Shown here: piece by piece, positions 8,207 through 19,339 of the stretch
Layout of the letters: each line of letters opens with the position of its first letter
Numbering within the stretch: position 1 is the stretch's first letter
Origin: Luteolibacter sp. LG18
GTDB taxonomy: Bacteria > Verrucomicrobiota > Verrucomicrobiia > Verrucomicrobiales > Akkermansiaceae
NCBI RefSeq assembly: GCF_036322585.1
Contig: NZ_AP024600.1
Coordinates: 2,790,001-2,854,000 of the forward strand
Length of the DNA: 64,000 bases
Direction: 5' to 3'
Notes under the pieces: generated by a model
What the model saw: only the letters and a program-made list of their open reading frames with translations
What the model was told of the DNA's origin: nothing
The model's database searches: none
Program-made: the position numbers and the translations under genes

Positions 8207-8703
8207 GGTTTCCGGGGTTCGGGGAGGGCGGTTCGGATGAGGGCGATTTGTTTGACCTGGCGGATCCAGCGGGAGTGACGGAGATCGTCCACGGCCAGGA
8301 TCATGAGCGGGCCTTCGAAGGCGGTGAGGGCGGCATCGTCGACCCGGTCCACGAGGATCACGCGGGAGCGGGTGAAGGCAGGGTCGAGTTCGGCGAGCGA
8401 GAACACCACCTTGTAGTTGTCGGCGGCGGAGAGCAGCACGGCGCGGTTCATTTCCTGGCCGCGCAGGGCCTCTCCGGAGGGCGCGCCGAAGCGCTTCGCG
8501 ATCTCGATCAACGGAACGCCGGAATAGCGGTGCTCGGTGCCATCGCGGCCCTTCGCGGTGGCTTCGACGCGGGGCAGTTCCTTCCACGCGGCTTCTTCCA
8601 GCGGCTTCCACGCGGTGCCGTCATGGACGTCCACCACCGGGCCGGCGTGGAGGGCGGTGCAGAGCAGGGCGGCGAGGAGGCAGGAGAGGAGGTTAGAACG
8701 CAT
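8203..8703 (-). CDS. small exported molybdopterin-binding-fold protein
   Basis: A 166-residue protein with a signal peptide (LLSCLLAALLCTALHAGP). The mature part resembles the oxidoreductase molybdopterin-binding (sulfite-oxidase type, PF00174-like) fold in its short periplasmic form: GVPLIEIAKRFGAP, then ADNYKVVFSLAELDP, then GPLMILAVDDLRHSRWIRQV. The cysteine that ligates molybdenum in sulfite oxidase is not evident, so it may bind pterin, molybdate or a partner rather than act as an enzyme. It overlaps the TonB receptor by 11 bp and modA by 4 bp. The setting suggests a periplasmic role between outer-membrane uptake and ModA; that is inference. Confidence 0.68.
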   Translation of the reverse strand: MRSNLLSCLLAALLCTALHAGPVVDVHDGTAWKPLEEAAWKELPRVEATAKGRDGTEHRYSGVPLIEIAKRFGAPSGEALRGQEMNRAVLLSAADNYKVVFSLAELDPAFTRSRVILVDRVDDAALTAFEGPLMILAVDDLRHSRWIRQVKQIALIRTALPEPRKP

Positions 8704-10666
8704 AGGTCAGGTCCACGTAGAGGGTACGGCCGGCTTCAGGGAAGCCTTCGGCGAGCTGTTGGTTGCGGTCGAGGAGGTTGGTGGCTCCGAGGCCGAGGGT
8801 GACGTTGTCGACGACATCCAGCTCGGTGCGGAGGTCGATGCGCGAGTAGGCACCGGTGCGGATGCCATTCGAGGCGGAATAGCGGGAGTCCGCCCAGCAC
8901 CAGGAGGGGATCACGCGCAGCTTCTCCAGCGCGGACCAGCGGGCGTAGACGAAGGACTGGAGCGAGGGTGTGCCGATCGGGAAGATCGCGGGATTGCTGC
9001 GATTCTCGACTGAGATCCACGAGCCGCTCACGCCGGTTTCGAACTTCGGGGTCCAGGCCATGCTGGTGGAGAGTTCCACGCCGGTGTGCTCGGCCTTGCC
9101 GACGTTCTGGAGCTGGAACAGGGGTGCGCCTCCCGGGGTGAAGGCCACGCGATCCACGCGTTGGATCGCATCGTCCACCCACGAGCGGAAGACGGAGGCG
9201 GACCAGTGGAAACGCTGGTCGAGCGCCTTGCCCTCGATCTCCGCCTGGAGGTGGGTGGCGGTTTCGGTCTGGAGGTTCGGATTCGGGATCGCCTGGCCGA
9301 GGCGGTAGGAATAGCGGTCCTTGATGGTCGGGAAGCGGCTCTTCCGGCCGATGCCGATGCTGGCGTTGAGATCGTCCGGCAGCTTCGCGGACAGGATGGC
9401 CTGCGGGTTCCAGGAGTCGGCGTCGCCGCCGTTGATCGGGTTGCCGGTGTTGGTGTCCACGGCGCGGCCGATGTCCCGCCAATCGTGGCTGATGCCGGCG
9501 GCGAGGGTGAAGATGGAATTGAGCTGGTGCTCGGCCTCCAGCGCGGCGGACCAGGTGGTGTCCTCGAAGACGTAGTGCGGGAAGCCCACGTTCATCTCGT
9601 CGTGGTGGTCCAGCTTGCCATCGAGCGAGGCCTTCACCGTGGTGCGGTCGCCGAACCGGTGGTCGATCCCCACGGAGCCGCCGACCGTGTAGTCGTCATA
9701 GATGCTGGTGAAGGAGGATGGCTTGAGCTGGGTCAGATAGCGCGCGTCATCGTAGGCCTTCAGGGTGTTGTCGAACTTGTCGTAGTAGGCCTTCGTGTGG
9801 ACCGTGGTGTCCGGATCGAGGGTGGTCTTGGTGAGCAGGTAGACCGTGCTCTTGTCCCACTCCGGCCACTGCCAGTAGCGTGGCTTCATGGTCTTGTCGT
9901 AGCCGGTGTAGGGCGGATTGCCCTTCTCGCCGCGCTGCACCCAGAAACCGAGGGCGTATTCATCCTCCGCGGTGGGAGTCCAGGCGATGCGGCCGGAGGC
10001 GCGCCAGTCGGTGTGATAGGAGTTGTCACGCGCGCCGCCCTTCTCGGTCGGGCGGGGCAGGAAGTCATCGGACAGCGGGATCGAATCCTGCTGGATCCAC
10101 GAGGTGGAGAATTGCCAGTAACCGTGCTCCTCGCGGCCTCCGGCGCTAAGCGAGGCCTTCGCGCCACCGTTCTCGAAGGCCCCAATCTGGGCCTGGCCCT
10201 CCAGGGGTTTTTCCGGTCGACGGGACACGATGTTCACCACGCCGCCGAGCTGGTTCGGGCCGCTGCCCACCGGGCCGAGGCCCTTGAACACCTGGATCTC
10301 GTCCACGCCATCGGTGGAGAAACGGTTCAGATCGGCGTAGCCGTCGTAGGGAACGTAAACGGGGATGCCGTCGATGAGAACGGGGACCTGGCGGAGGTCG
10401 AAGCCGCGCACCGAGAGACCGGCCTCATTGCGGGGGCCGGTGGGGTGGTAGTCGACGCCGGGCAGCAGATCGAGCGCCTGGGCGAGGTCCTCGCGGTGGA
10501 AATCCTCGATGGCTTTCTTCTCGATCACGCCGCCGGTAAGATCGGAGCGGGGAACCAGGCCTTCCACCACCAGTTCACCCAGATCGGCGGGCGTTTCCGC
10601 CGTGGCGGTGGGAAGGAGGGGGAGGCAGGGTAGGATCAGCCAGCAAGGCAGGGAGGAGCGGTGCAT
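8693..10666 (-). CDS. TonB-dependent outer-membrane receptor, probably for molybdate/tungstate or a metal complex
   Basis: A 657-residue receptor. It has a signal peptide (CLPLLPTATAETP), a plug domain at about residues 45-160 (LAQALDLLPGVDYH, GLSVRGFDLRQVPVLIDGIP, FKGLGPVGSGPNQLGGVVNI) and a 22-strand-type barrel with the usual late GLGATNLLDR and a C-terminal phenylalanine (YVDLTYAF). No Fe-siderophore landmark is obvious. Its operon partners (ModE-like regulator upstream, molybdopterin-fold protein and ModA downstream) point to molybdate or tungstate. Start ATG 10666 has a GGG-rich ribosome site. A ModE-like operator lies 20 bp upstream of the start. Confidence 0.85.
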   Translation of the reverse strand: MHRSSLPCWLILPCLPLLPTATAETPADLGELVVEGLVPRSDLTGGVIEKKAIEDFHREDLAQALDLLPGVDYHPTGPRNEAGLSVRGFDLRQVPVLIDGIPVYVPYDGYADLNRFSTDGVDEIQVFKGLGPVGSGPNQLGGVVNIVSRRPEKPLEGQAQIGAFENGGAKASLSAGGREEHGYWQFSTSWIQQDSIPLSDDFLPRPTEKGGARDNSYHTDWRASGRIAWTPTAEDEYALGFWVQRGEKGNPPYTGYDKTMKPRYWQWPEWDKSTVYLLTKTTLDPDTTVHTKAYYDKFDNTLKAYDDARYLTQLKPSSFTSIYDDYTVGGSVGIDHRFGDRTTVKASLDGKLDHHDEMNVGFPHYVFEDTTWSAALEAEHQLNSIFTLAAGISHDWRDIGRAVDTNTGNPINGGDADSWNPQAILSAKLPDDLNASIGIGRKSRFPTIKDRYSYRLGQAIPNPNLQTETATHLQAEIEGKALDQRFHWSASVFRSWVDDAIQRVDRVAFTPGGAPLFQLQNVGKAEHTGVELSTSMAWTPKFETGVSGSWISVENRSNPAIFPIGTPSLQSFVYARWSALEKLRVIPSWCWADSRYSASNGIRTGAYSRIDLRTELDVVDNVTLGLGATNLLDRNQQLAEGFPEAGRTLYVDLTYAF

Positions 10667-10686
10667 CGGCCCCGACCCTAACGATC

Positions 10687-10710
10687 CGATCTATTTTTTA
10701 AAGTATAACG
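10687..10710 (-). promoter_or_regulatory. candidate ModE operator
   Basis: On the minus strand the sequence is CGTTATAC, eight bases TTTAAAAA, then ATAGATCG. This is an 8-8-8 dyad with CG-x-T-x-TA half-sites, the same architecture as the ModE box known from enterobacterial modA promoters. It lies between the modE-like gene and the TonB receptor start. The second half-site is imperfect (5 of 8 dyad positions). Confidence 0.5.
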
Positions 10711-10714
10711 AGAT

Positions 10715-11077
10715 TCAGCCGCGTGAATCCGGTTCATCGGGGGCGAGGAACTCCCGCATGCGCTCGAGGGTGGGGCGGGTGGCTTCCTCGGCGGCGGCGA
10801 CGGCCTGGAGGTAAAGGTCCAGTACTTCCAATCCCAGCGGGGTCAGACAGGCGCCGCCACGCTGTTCACCGCCGCGGCTGAGGGTGACGATCGGTTCACG
10901 GAAGCGGGAGTTGAGGCCGCGGATCATCTTCCAGGCCTTCATGTAGGACATCTCCATTTCCGCCGCCGCGGCATTCAGGCTGCCGGTGCTCTGGATCCGC
11001 TCCAGCAGCTCGGCCTTTCCCGGGCCGAAGGCCAGCGGGCCGGACAGAAGCAGGCGGATGGGGCTGTCCGGTGTCAT
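10715..11077 (-). CDS. ModE-like regulator, DNA-binding domain only
   Basis: A 120-residue protein corresponding to the N-terminal LysR-type winged helix of ModE: GKAELLERIQSTGSLNAAAA, EMSYMKAWKMIRGLN, then SRGGEQRGGACLTPLGLEVL. The molybdate-binding Mop domains of full ModE are absent, so it must sense molybdate by other means or act with a partner, as in other single-domain ModE homologues. It follows ispH by 13 bp and precedes the TonB receptor by 48 bp on the same strand. It likely controls the transport genes. Confidence 0.85.
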   Translation of the reverse strand: MTPDSPIRLLLSGPLAFGPGKAELLERIQSTGSLNAAAAEMEMSYMKAWKMIRGLNSRFREPIVTLSRGGEQRGGACLTPLGLEVLDLYLQAVAAAEEATRPTLERMREFLAPDEPDSRG

Positions 11078-11090
11078 GGGAGGAATGGCG

Positions 11091-12320
11091 TCAGGCGACC
11101 ACGAGCTGTTCGCGGGACACGCCGCGGAGTTCGAAGACCTTGAGGATGGTGTCCTCGATGAGGTTGTTCGGGCAGGAGGCCCCGGCGGTGATGCCGATGG
11201 TCACCGGCTGGTCGCCGAGCAAGAGCTGGGAATAGGAGCTGCTGATCTCCTCCTTGTGATGGATGTCGTAGTGGACGATTTCCTCCAGCGACCTCAGGCA
11301 GGAGGCATCCCGGATGAAGAAGGTGGGGAGATGCTCCTCGCCGATCTCCACGAGGTGGGTGGTGTTCGAGCTGTTGTAGCCGCCGACCACGAGGAGCAGG
11401 TCCATCTGCTTGTCCAGCATCTGGAAGAGGGCGTCCTGGCGCTCCTGGGTGGCTCCGCAGATGGTGTCGAAGACCTGGAAATTCGCGGCGTCGCCATCGC
11501 GGGTGACCATGGCATCGCGGACGCGGCGCTGGATCTCCTCGGTCTCGCTCTTGAGCATGGTCGTCTGGTTCGCCACGCCGACGCGGGTGAGATGCTGGTC
11601 GGGATCGAAGCCCGGGGAAATGGCGTCCGCGAACTTCGCGAGGAAGGCGGCCTTGTCGACCTTGCCGCGGATGTAGTCGCAGACGTAGTCGGTGTCGGCG
11701 AGGGTGAGGATGATCAGGTAGTGACCGAGGCCGTTTTCCCCCTGGGCGCGGGAGGCGGTGGCACGGGTTTCCTCGTGGCCGGCCTTGCCGTGGATGATCG
11801 AGGTCACGCCTTCCTTGGCGTAGCCGCGGACGCGCCGCCAGACCTTCATCACATCGCCACAGGTGGTGTCGACGACGTAGCAGCCCTGCTGCTCGATCTT
11901 GTCCATGAAAGGGGTGGGGGCACCGAAGGCCGGGACGATCACCACGTCGTCCGCGGTGAGGTCGTCGTAGCTGCCGTTCATCTCCTGCCACGGCAGGGAC
12001 ACGATGCCCATGTCCACGAGCTGGCGGTTGACCTCGGGATTGTGGATGATTTCCCCGATCAGGAAGATGCGGCTCTCCGGGAACACGCGGCGGGCGGCGT
12101 AGGCGAGGTCGATGGCGCGCTCGACGCCGTAGCAGAAGCCGAACTGCTGGGCGAGGCGGACGGTGGTGGTGCCCACGGTCAGCTCGCCGCTGTGGTTGCG
12201 GATCTTCTCGACGATGCTGGACTGGTAGTGGCGCGCCACCTCGGCGGCGACCAGTTCCATGACCTCGGGACGGCGGACATTGACCCGGGGGCGTTTTGAT
12301 TTCTCAGCGGCGTCGCTCAT
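11091..12320 (-). CDS. ispH: 4-hydroxy-3-methylbut-2-enyl diphosphate reductase
   Basis: The last enzyme of the MEP isoprenoid pathway, reducing HMBPP to IPP and DMAPP. About 409 residues from the ATG at 12320 (MSDAAEKSKRPRVNV); a longer open frame begins at 12425 but overlaps the upstream gene. The three iron-sulfur cysteines are present in FGFCYGVERA, VVDTTCGDVMKVW and TAGASCPNNLIE, along with the substrate residues around HGKAGHEE and NQTTML. It is the long form seen in cyanobacteria and plants, with an N-terminal extension, rather than the ~310-residue enterobacterial form. It lies 40 bp after the YwaF-like gene and 13 bp before the ModE-like gene. Confidence 0.95.
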   Translation of the reverse strand: MSDAAEKSKRPRVNVRRPEVMELVAAEVARHYQSSIVEKIRNHSGELTVGTTTVRLAQQFGFCYGVERAIDLAYAARRVFPESRIFLIGEIIHNPEVNRQLVDMGIVSLPWQEMNGSYDDLTADDVVIVPAFGAPTPFMDKIEQQGCYVVDTTCGDVMKVWRRVRGYAKEGVTSIIHGKAGHEETRATASRAQGENGLGHYLIILTLADTDYVCDYIRGKVDKAAFLAKFADAISPGFDPDQHLTRVGVANQTTMLKSETEEIQRRVRDAMVTRDGDAANFQVFDTICGATQERQDALFQMLDKQMDLLLVVGGYNSSNTTHLVEIGEEHLPTFFIRDASCLRSLEEIVHYDIHHKEEISSSYSQLLLGDQPVTIGITAGASCPNNLIEDTILKVFELRGVSREQLVVA

Positions 12321-12360
12321 TGCTGCCGGGGATATAGACCCGCCCGGGCGGGTGACCAAC

Positions 12361-13053
12361 TCATTTTCCGCCGGGATTCCGCCGGAGGAAGGGCAGGGAC
12401 AGGAGCAGGAAGAGCAAAAAGGCAATCCCTTGGAGGGAAAGGAGATACCACGGCCAGGGTCCGAGGTGGTCCAGCAGGCTGGGATTCGAGGGCTTCCGCG
12501 AGGCGAATCCGAAGTTCGAGCCCAGCCAGGTATTCACCCCCAGGGCGCAAACGATGTAGACATTCGCCCACAGCCAGGCCCGGGCCGGACTGCTCCACCA
12601 CGGGCTGCGGGGCCGCCAGCCGTCCGCCAGTGGCAGGAACAGGGCGGTGGTGACGATGGCGAAGTGCTGGATGAAGAAGACGACGAATGGCCAGGACGGG
12701 AACCCGGCCTGGAGGGCGGGCGTCAGCAGGGCCTGGGTGGTGGCGGCGAGGCCCCAGAAATAGGTCAGGTCGCGGAGCGTGCGGCGGCGGGTCAGCAGCG
12801 CCAGCCCGGCGAGGATGGCCGCCAGGTCGCAGAGCTGGAACGGCAGCATGTTGTCGATGCCGGGATCGGCGTGGCCCTTCCATGCCAGCCGGACCATCAC
12901 GTAGGCGGAGAGATTGAGGGTGGCGAGGAGGCCGATGGCGATGCGCTTGGGTCGACCGCCTTTCCGTCCGGCGAGGATCAGGATGGCACCGATCACCGCC
13001 CCGATCGCGAGGGCGATGAAGTGCTGGGCGGTGAAGGGGTGGAAGACGGGCAC
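12361..13053 (-). CDS. YwaF/TIGR02206-family integral membrane protein
   Basis: A 230-residue polytopic membrane protein with about six to seven hydrophobic segments, starting MPVFHPFTAQHFIALAIG. The motifs DNMLPFQLCDLAAILAG, LTYFWGLAATTQALLTP and IQHFAIVTTALFL, and a late VNTWLGSNFGF, are typical of the YwaF (TIGR02206) family. The family has no established function. Same strand as ispH, ending 40 bp before it. Confidence 0.85.
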   Translation of the reverse strand: MPVFHPFTAQHFIALAIGAVIGAILILAGRKGGRPKRIAIGLLATLNLSAYVMVRLAWKGHADPGIDNMLPFQLCDLAAILAGLALLTRRRTLRDLTYFWGLAATTQALLTPALQAGFPSWPFVVFFIQHFAIVTTALFLPLADGWRPRSPWWSSPARAWLWANVYIVCALGVNTWLGSNFGFASRKPSNPSLLDHLGPWPWYLLSLQGIAFLLFLLLSLPFLRRNPGGK

Positions 13054-13109
13054 TATGCCTTAGAGGAAGGAATCATGGCCGGAATGGCAATCCTCCAGAG
13101 CTTAGGGCG

Positions 13110-13651
13110 TCAGAAGATCTTCCACCAGGGCTGTTTGGTGTCCGGGGTTTTTGCTTTCCGGTAGGCGATGACGCTTGTGGCGAGTAACGGGAAAAGTTCA
13201 TCCACGGCTTCTTCTTCCCATGGATCGCCGGATGGCTCGTCCGGAAGTGGAATCCGGTGGACGGGAGGGCGGCCGAAGACGGACTTGGCCACCATCGACG
13301 GAACGTATTGAAATCCTTCGTAGCAGGGGTTCCCGTTGTGAAAGCGGACGGTCGCGAGTGTTTCCGGATCCCGGAGGGCATTCTCGAAGGTTGTCTGCCC
13401 CATGGAAATCAAGGTGGCCCGGAAGTCCGAGAATGAATCGTCGGAGCAACCTCCGTTCAGGATGTAGGCGGCGGCCCACAACGGCCAACTGTAGGCATAT
13501 GCATCGGCTTGGTCGAAATGATCCGTGAAGCTGTCCAACTCCTGTTGGCTGAGTTTGGAGAGAAGATCATGTAGGATTTCGCATTTCCGCTCCATGTCTC
13601 CGCCGGACCGTGCGTGGGATGTTTCAACGATTTTCCAAAAGGCATCCTGGT

Positions 13652-13655
<4 letters not shown>
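13110..13655 (-). CDS. DUF4240-like protein
   Basis: A 181-residue soluble protein from the ATG at 13655, which overlaps the stop of the GH63-like gene (ATGA). The N-terminus [20 protein letters not shown] with [16 protein letters not shown] and [15 protein letters not shown] is typical of DUF4240 proteins, which often have a WxxI and an ILNGG block. No catalytic residues are evident and no function is established. The C-terminal half ([20 protein letters not shown]) is acidic and proline-rich. Confidence 0.75.
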
Positions 13656-16264
<2,609 letters not shown>

Positions 16265-16267
16265 GGC

Positions 16268-16678
16268 TCAGTGGGGATAGATCAGCAGCACGATCCACAG
16301 CGCCAGGAAGATCGCGGGGATGAAGACCGGTGCGGCGAGGCCGAGCCAGCGGATGGCCGCGTGGTTGAGCACCGGCAGGTCCTCGTCGCCGCAGACGTTG
16401 TTCGCCTCGCGGCGCAGGATGCCGAGCGACCAGATCGCGCCCCACAGGGTGAGCCACAGCAGTCCGATGCAGGCGATGGCACCGAATGGAATCACGCGGA
16501 CGAGCAGGTGGTTCGCCTCCAGGTAGCCGCCGCCCGCGAACTCCTTTGGCGCGTTGAGTGAAATGGCGAAGGCACTCAGCAGGAAGGCCTGCGAGCTGAC
16601 GAGCCAGGACAGGCGCTGGTTGATGAGCGTGTGCTCGTTCTCGATGCGGCGGCGGATGGCTTCGAGCTTGGGGTTCAT
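16268..16678 (-). CDS. small membrane protein of unknown function
   Basis: A 136-residue protein with an N-terminal amphipathic helix (MNPKLEAIRRRIENEHTLIN), a first hydrophobic segment (WLVSSQAFLLSAFAISL), a second (VIPFGAIACIGLLWLTLWGA) and a third at the C-terminus (APVFIPAIFLALWIVLLIYP). The pattern resembles RipA/YiaA-type small membrane proteins, but I do not recognise the family. It starts the operon with the GH63-like gene, which begins 3 bp after its stop. Confidence 0.7.
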   Translation of the reverse strand: MNPKLEAIRRRIENEHTLINQRLSWLVSSQAFLLSAFAISLNAPKEFAGGGYLEANHLLVRVIPFGAIACIGLLWLTLWGAIWSLGILRREANNVCGDEDLPVLNHAAIRWLGLAAPVFIPAIFLALWIVLLIYPH

Positions 16679-16727
16679 GAGAGGGGCATCAGAGAGGGAA
16701 GGGCATGCTCGCCGGAGTGCGATGGGA

Positions 16728-16817
16728 TGACCGCTGATTACGCTGATTTCGCAGATTAAGAAAATGGTTCGAATCCGTTCTCTTCTAAATCTGTGAAATC
16801 AGCGTAATCAGCGGTCA
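16728..16817. repeat. 90-bp imperfect palindrome
   Basis: The left arm TGACCGCTGATTACGCTGAT is repeated inverted at the right end; 23 bases match perfectly and similarity continues through CAGATT-type sequence almost to the centre. It lies in the 178-bp gap between the SDR gene stop and the small membrane gene start. Palindromes with CTGATTTCGCAGATT cores occur in many genomes as short mobile or hairpin-forming repeats; here it could also end SDR transcription. Confidence 0.8.
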
Positions 16818-16856
16818 TTCATCCGATGGAAAGGAAGCGCGAATTCGCGGGAGCTC

Positions 16857-17729
16857 TCAACCCCCGGTTTCGAATCCCGGATAGAGGGTCATTCCGCCAT
16901 CGACGAACAGGGTGATGCCATGGATGTAATCGGAGTCATCGCTGGCCAGCCATACGGCGGCCCGGCCGATTTCCTCGGGCTCGCCGATGCGCTTGTAGGG
17001 CACCAGTTTCATGAGCGCGGCGTAATGCTCCGGTGTGTCCCAGGCGGCGGTGTTGATCGGGGTGCGGATCGCGCCGGGGGCGATCGAGTTGACGCGGATG
17101 CGCCATGGCGCGACCTCCTGGGCGATGCTCTTCATCATGAGCATCACGCCGCCCTTGGAACTGGCGTAGTTCACGTGTCCGGCCCACGGGATGACCTCGT
17201 GGACGGAGCTCATGCAGATGATCTTCCCGGCGGCGCAGGAGATTTCCGGGCGCACGCCGCGTTTCTTGAACTCGCGCACGGCCTCGCGGGCGCAGAGGAA
17301 CTGGCCGGTGAGGTTCACGTCGATGACCTTCTGCCATTGGGCGAGCGTCATGTCGATGAATGGCGCGTCGACCTGGAGTCCGGCGTTGTTGACCAGGATG
17401 TCGAGCGTGCCGAACTCGGCGCGGATCGCGTCGAACATCGCCAGCACCTCGTCCTCCTTGGAAACGTCCGCCTTCACGGCGATGGCGCGGGCGCCGGCGG
17501 CTTCGATTTCCTTCACCACCTCCAGGGCGGCGTCCGCCTTCGAGGAATAGTTCACAGCGACATTCGCGCCGGCCTGGCCAAGCGAGATGGCCACCGCCCG
17601 CCCGATGCCCGAGCTGGCCCCGGTGACGAGGGCGGTCTGCCCTTCAAGGTGCCGCCGCGGAGGAATGGCGGGGATCACCGCCTGTGGATAGTCCTGATGG
17701 GGCGGCGGGGTGGATGCTGGATCCGACAT
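16857..17729 (-). CDS. SDR oxidoreductase, glucose 1-dehydrogenase type
   Basis: A 290-residue classical short-chain dehydrogenase with a 30-residue N-terminal tail. The NAD(P)-binding motif TGASSGIG, the NNAG motif in DILVNNAGLQV, the catalytic Ser in MSSVHEV, YxxxK in VNYASSKGG and the late DDSDYIHGITLFVDGGM are all present. The last block is typical of glucose 1-dehydrogenases and related SDRs that act on sugars. A role in sugar oxidation fits the neighbouring GH63-like gene, but the substrate is not determined by sequence. Confidence 0.88.
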   Translation of the reverse strand: MSDPASTPPPHQDYPQAVIPAIPPRRHLEGQTALVTGASSGIGRAVAISLGQAGANVAVNYSSKADAALEVVKEIEAAGARAIAVKADVSKEDEVLAMFDAIRAEFGTLDILVNNAGLQVDAPFIDMTLAQWQKVIDVNLTGQFLCAREAVREFKKRGVRPEISCAAGKIICMSSVHEVIPWAGHVNYASSKGGVMLMMKSIAQEVAPWRIRVNSIAPGAIRTPINTAAWDTPEHYAALMKLVPYKRIGEPEEIGRAAVWLASDDSDYIHGITLFVDGGMTLYPGFETGG

Positions 17730-17847
17730 GCGGCACCCCTACACACGGAGGGCGGGAAAAGCGAGGAGGGTTTGGTTAGGGAGATGTCAGATTCGGCAAT
17801 TGTCTCCGGATGGGGATTGGTGGATTTTTCGATCCACCCGCCAGGCG

Positions 17848-18609
17848 ATGAATCCCACGCATGAACCAACCATCGGGCCACCGGAATGGCTCGCGCTTCT
17901 TTTCCCCCCTGACCGGTGGGCGGCAACCGGGTGTTTCCGCAAGCGGATCGACGAATCGATGCTCCGGGAAATCGCGGGGGCGGATTACCAGCAGGGTGCC
18001 GAGAGGCACCTGGAGTCCCTGATGCCGGTGTGGCAGGGAGAAGAGTGGGATGAGCTGGACCATTGGTATCCGCAGGAGGTGTTGGAGCTCATCCGTTGGT
18101 CCGAGCCTGATGTGGAGGAATGGAAGCCTGGCGGCAAGGGGGTGAGGGGGCATCGGATGCGCGCGTTTTCATGCGCCGTGTTGTTGGCGACTTCCAATCA
18201 CGCGGCCACCAACGAAACCGTGATCCAATTGCTGGAGTCGGCGTTGGTCGTGGGGCCGGAGGCTTTGGCCGCCTTGGCTGGATTTCTTCTTTGGAAGATT
18301 CCCCGGATCGGGAGAGGGGATGACCGGCCGTTTTTCGTGTTGGCCGTGGTCGCGATCGCGCGCTTCGTGGTTCCGGATTTGACGGAGACCCGTGAAGAAG
18401 AGTTGGCCCGGTGGCTGGCTGAAGAAGAAGCCGCTGAACGGAACTATCTGGCCGGATTCGACAACGAAGAGGTCGAGTCACCGTGGCTCTTCGGATTGTC
18501 AGTCAATGAAATGAGAAAACCGAAGTGGGAAGCCCTGCTCAGGCGATTGCAAGCGGAGTATCCAGAGAGGCCCTTGGCGCGGCTGATGGCCCGATGTTGG
18601 AATCCGTGA
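17848..18609 (+). CDS. protein of unknown function
   Basis: A 253-residue soluble protein starting at the ATG at 17848 (MNPTHEPTIGPPEW); the frame is open further upstream but that part overlaps the start of the divergent SDR gene. It is rich in Trp, Glu and Leu, with helical segments (YPQEVLELIRWSEPDVEEW, FVLAVVAIARFVVPDL) and an Ala-rich middle. A run EEELARWLAEEEAAERNYL suggests a charged helix. I do not recognise the family. It stands alone on the plus strand. Confidence 0.6.
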   Translation: MNPTHEPTIGPPEWLALLFPPDRWAATGCFRKRIDESMLREIAGADYQQGAERHLESLMPVWQGEEWDELDHWYPQEVLELIRWSEPDVEEWKPGGKGVRGHRMRAFSCAVLLATSNHAATNETVIQLLESALVVGPEALAALAGFLLWKIPRIGRGDDRPFFVLAVVAIARFVVPDLTETREEELARWLAEEEAAERNYLAGFDNEEVESPWLFGLSVNEMRKPKWEALLRRLQAEYPERPLARLMARCWNP

Positions 18610-18716
18610 CGACAGGGGCGTTTCGCTGGAACGAGCGGGCGATGGAAATCGGTTGCTGGAAGTGCATTGTCCTAACAGGAACCGGAGTGCGATGGCTTGC
18701 CTCCGCCGGGGGCTGA

Positions 18717-18818
18717 GGGAGCTTGCTCCCGGAAGGTGGAGCGCTTTCGCTTTGCAGGGCTGGTCCCGTCCTTCTCCCGCGGGCAAGCCCGCAGCGCCTT
18801 GGGTGGGAGCAAGCTCCC
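18717..18818. repeat. cluster of three short perfect hairpins
   Basis: In the 259-bp gap after the unknown gene there are three 14-bp hairpins: GGGAGCTTGCTCCC (18717-18730), GCGGGCAAGCCCGC (18779-18792) and GGGAGCAAGCTCCC (18805-18818). The first and last have the same 6-bp stem. No gene is seen in the gap. Confidence 0.7.
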
Positions 18819-18868
18819 GCACTCCGGCTTCTGTTGCGGAAGACCCGGCGCTCTCGGCGAGAGCAGTC

Positions 18869-19339
18869 CTACCTCCAGCGGCGAGCGGCAGGGAACTTAA
18901 CCAGCCGGGCTTCGATATCGGCCAGCGTTCCGTAGATATCGGCGTTGTCGCTGACCACCAGCGCATCGTCGTCGAGAAACACCGGCACACGGGAGATGCC
19001 GCTGAGAAACTGCTGCATCCGGCAGGTATCGTCGAGCAGGGCATCTTCCCGACAATAGACGACGATGAGCTGGTGATCTCCCCGGCGGGCGATGCGGCCC
19101 CGGAGGAAGCCTCCATACTCGGGTTCATCCTTCAGGATGTGTTCGTGGCCCTTGGGGATGTTCCGGATGTGGGCGTCTTTCGCATCGAACAGCCTGCCGT
19201 CCGGGTAGATCCAGAACACGAAATCGGGATCGATGTGGGTGAAATCGTGCAAGGCCTTGCGCCTTCCGCGGAAATGTTCCGCGAGGAAATCGAAGCGGTC
19301 GGTGGCCTCCGTGCGCGAAATGGAACCGGTGGTGATCAT
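18869..19339 (-). CDS. protein of unknown function (second gene of a coupled pair)
   Basis: A 156-residue soluble protein. It contains DFTHIDPDFVFWIYPDGRLF, AHIRNIPKGHEHILKDEPEY and HQLIVVYCREDALLDD. The histidine- and aspartate-rich middle looks like a compact alpha/beta fold, but I recognise no catalytic motif. The ATG overlaps the stop of the upstream gene (ATGA), so the two are translated together. The pairing of two small unknown proteins could be a toxin/immunity-like or substrate-binding pair; there is no direct support for either. Confidence 0.6.
   Translation of the reverse strand: MITTGSISRTEATDRFDFLAEHFRGRRKALHDFTHIDPDFVFWIYPDGRLFDAKDAHIRNIPKGHEHILKDEPEYGGFLRGRIARRGDHQLIVVYCREDALLDDTCRMQQFLSGISRVPVFLDDDALVVSDNADIYGTLADIEARLVKFPAARRWR

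Noticed and set aside
9086..10633. 515-codon plus-strand frame opposite the TonB receptor
   Set aside because: The receptor on the minus strand has plug and barrel motifs; this frame has none.
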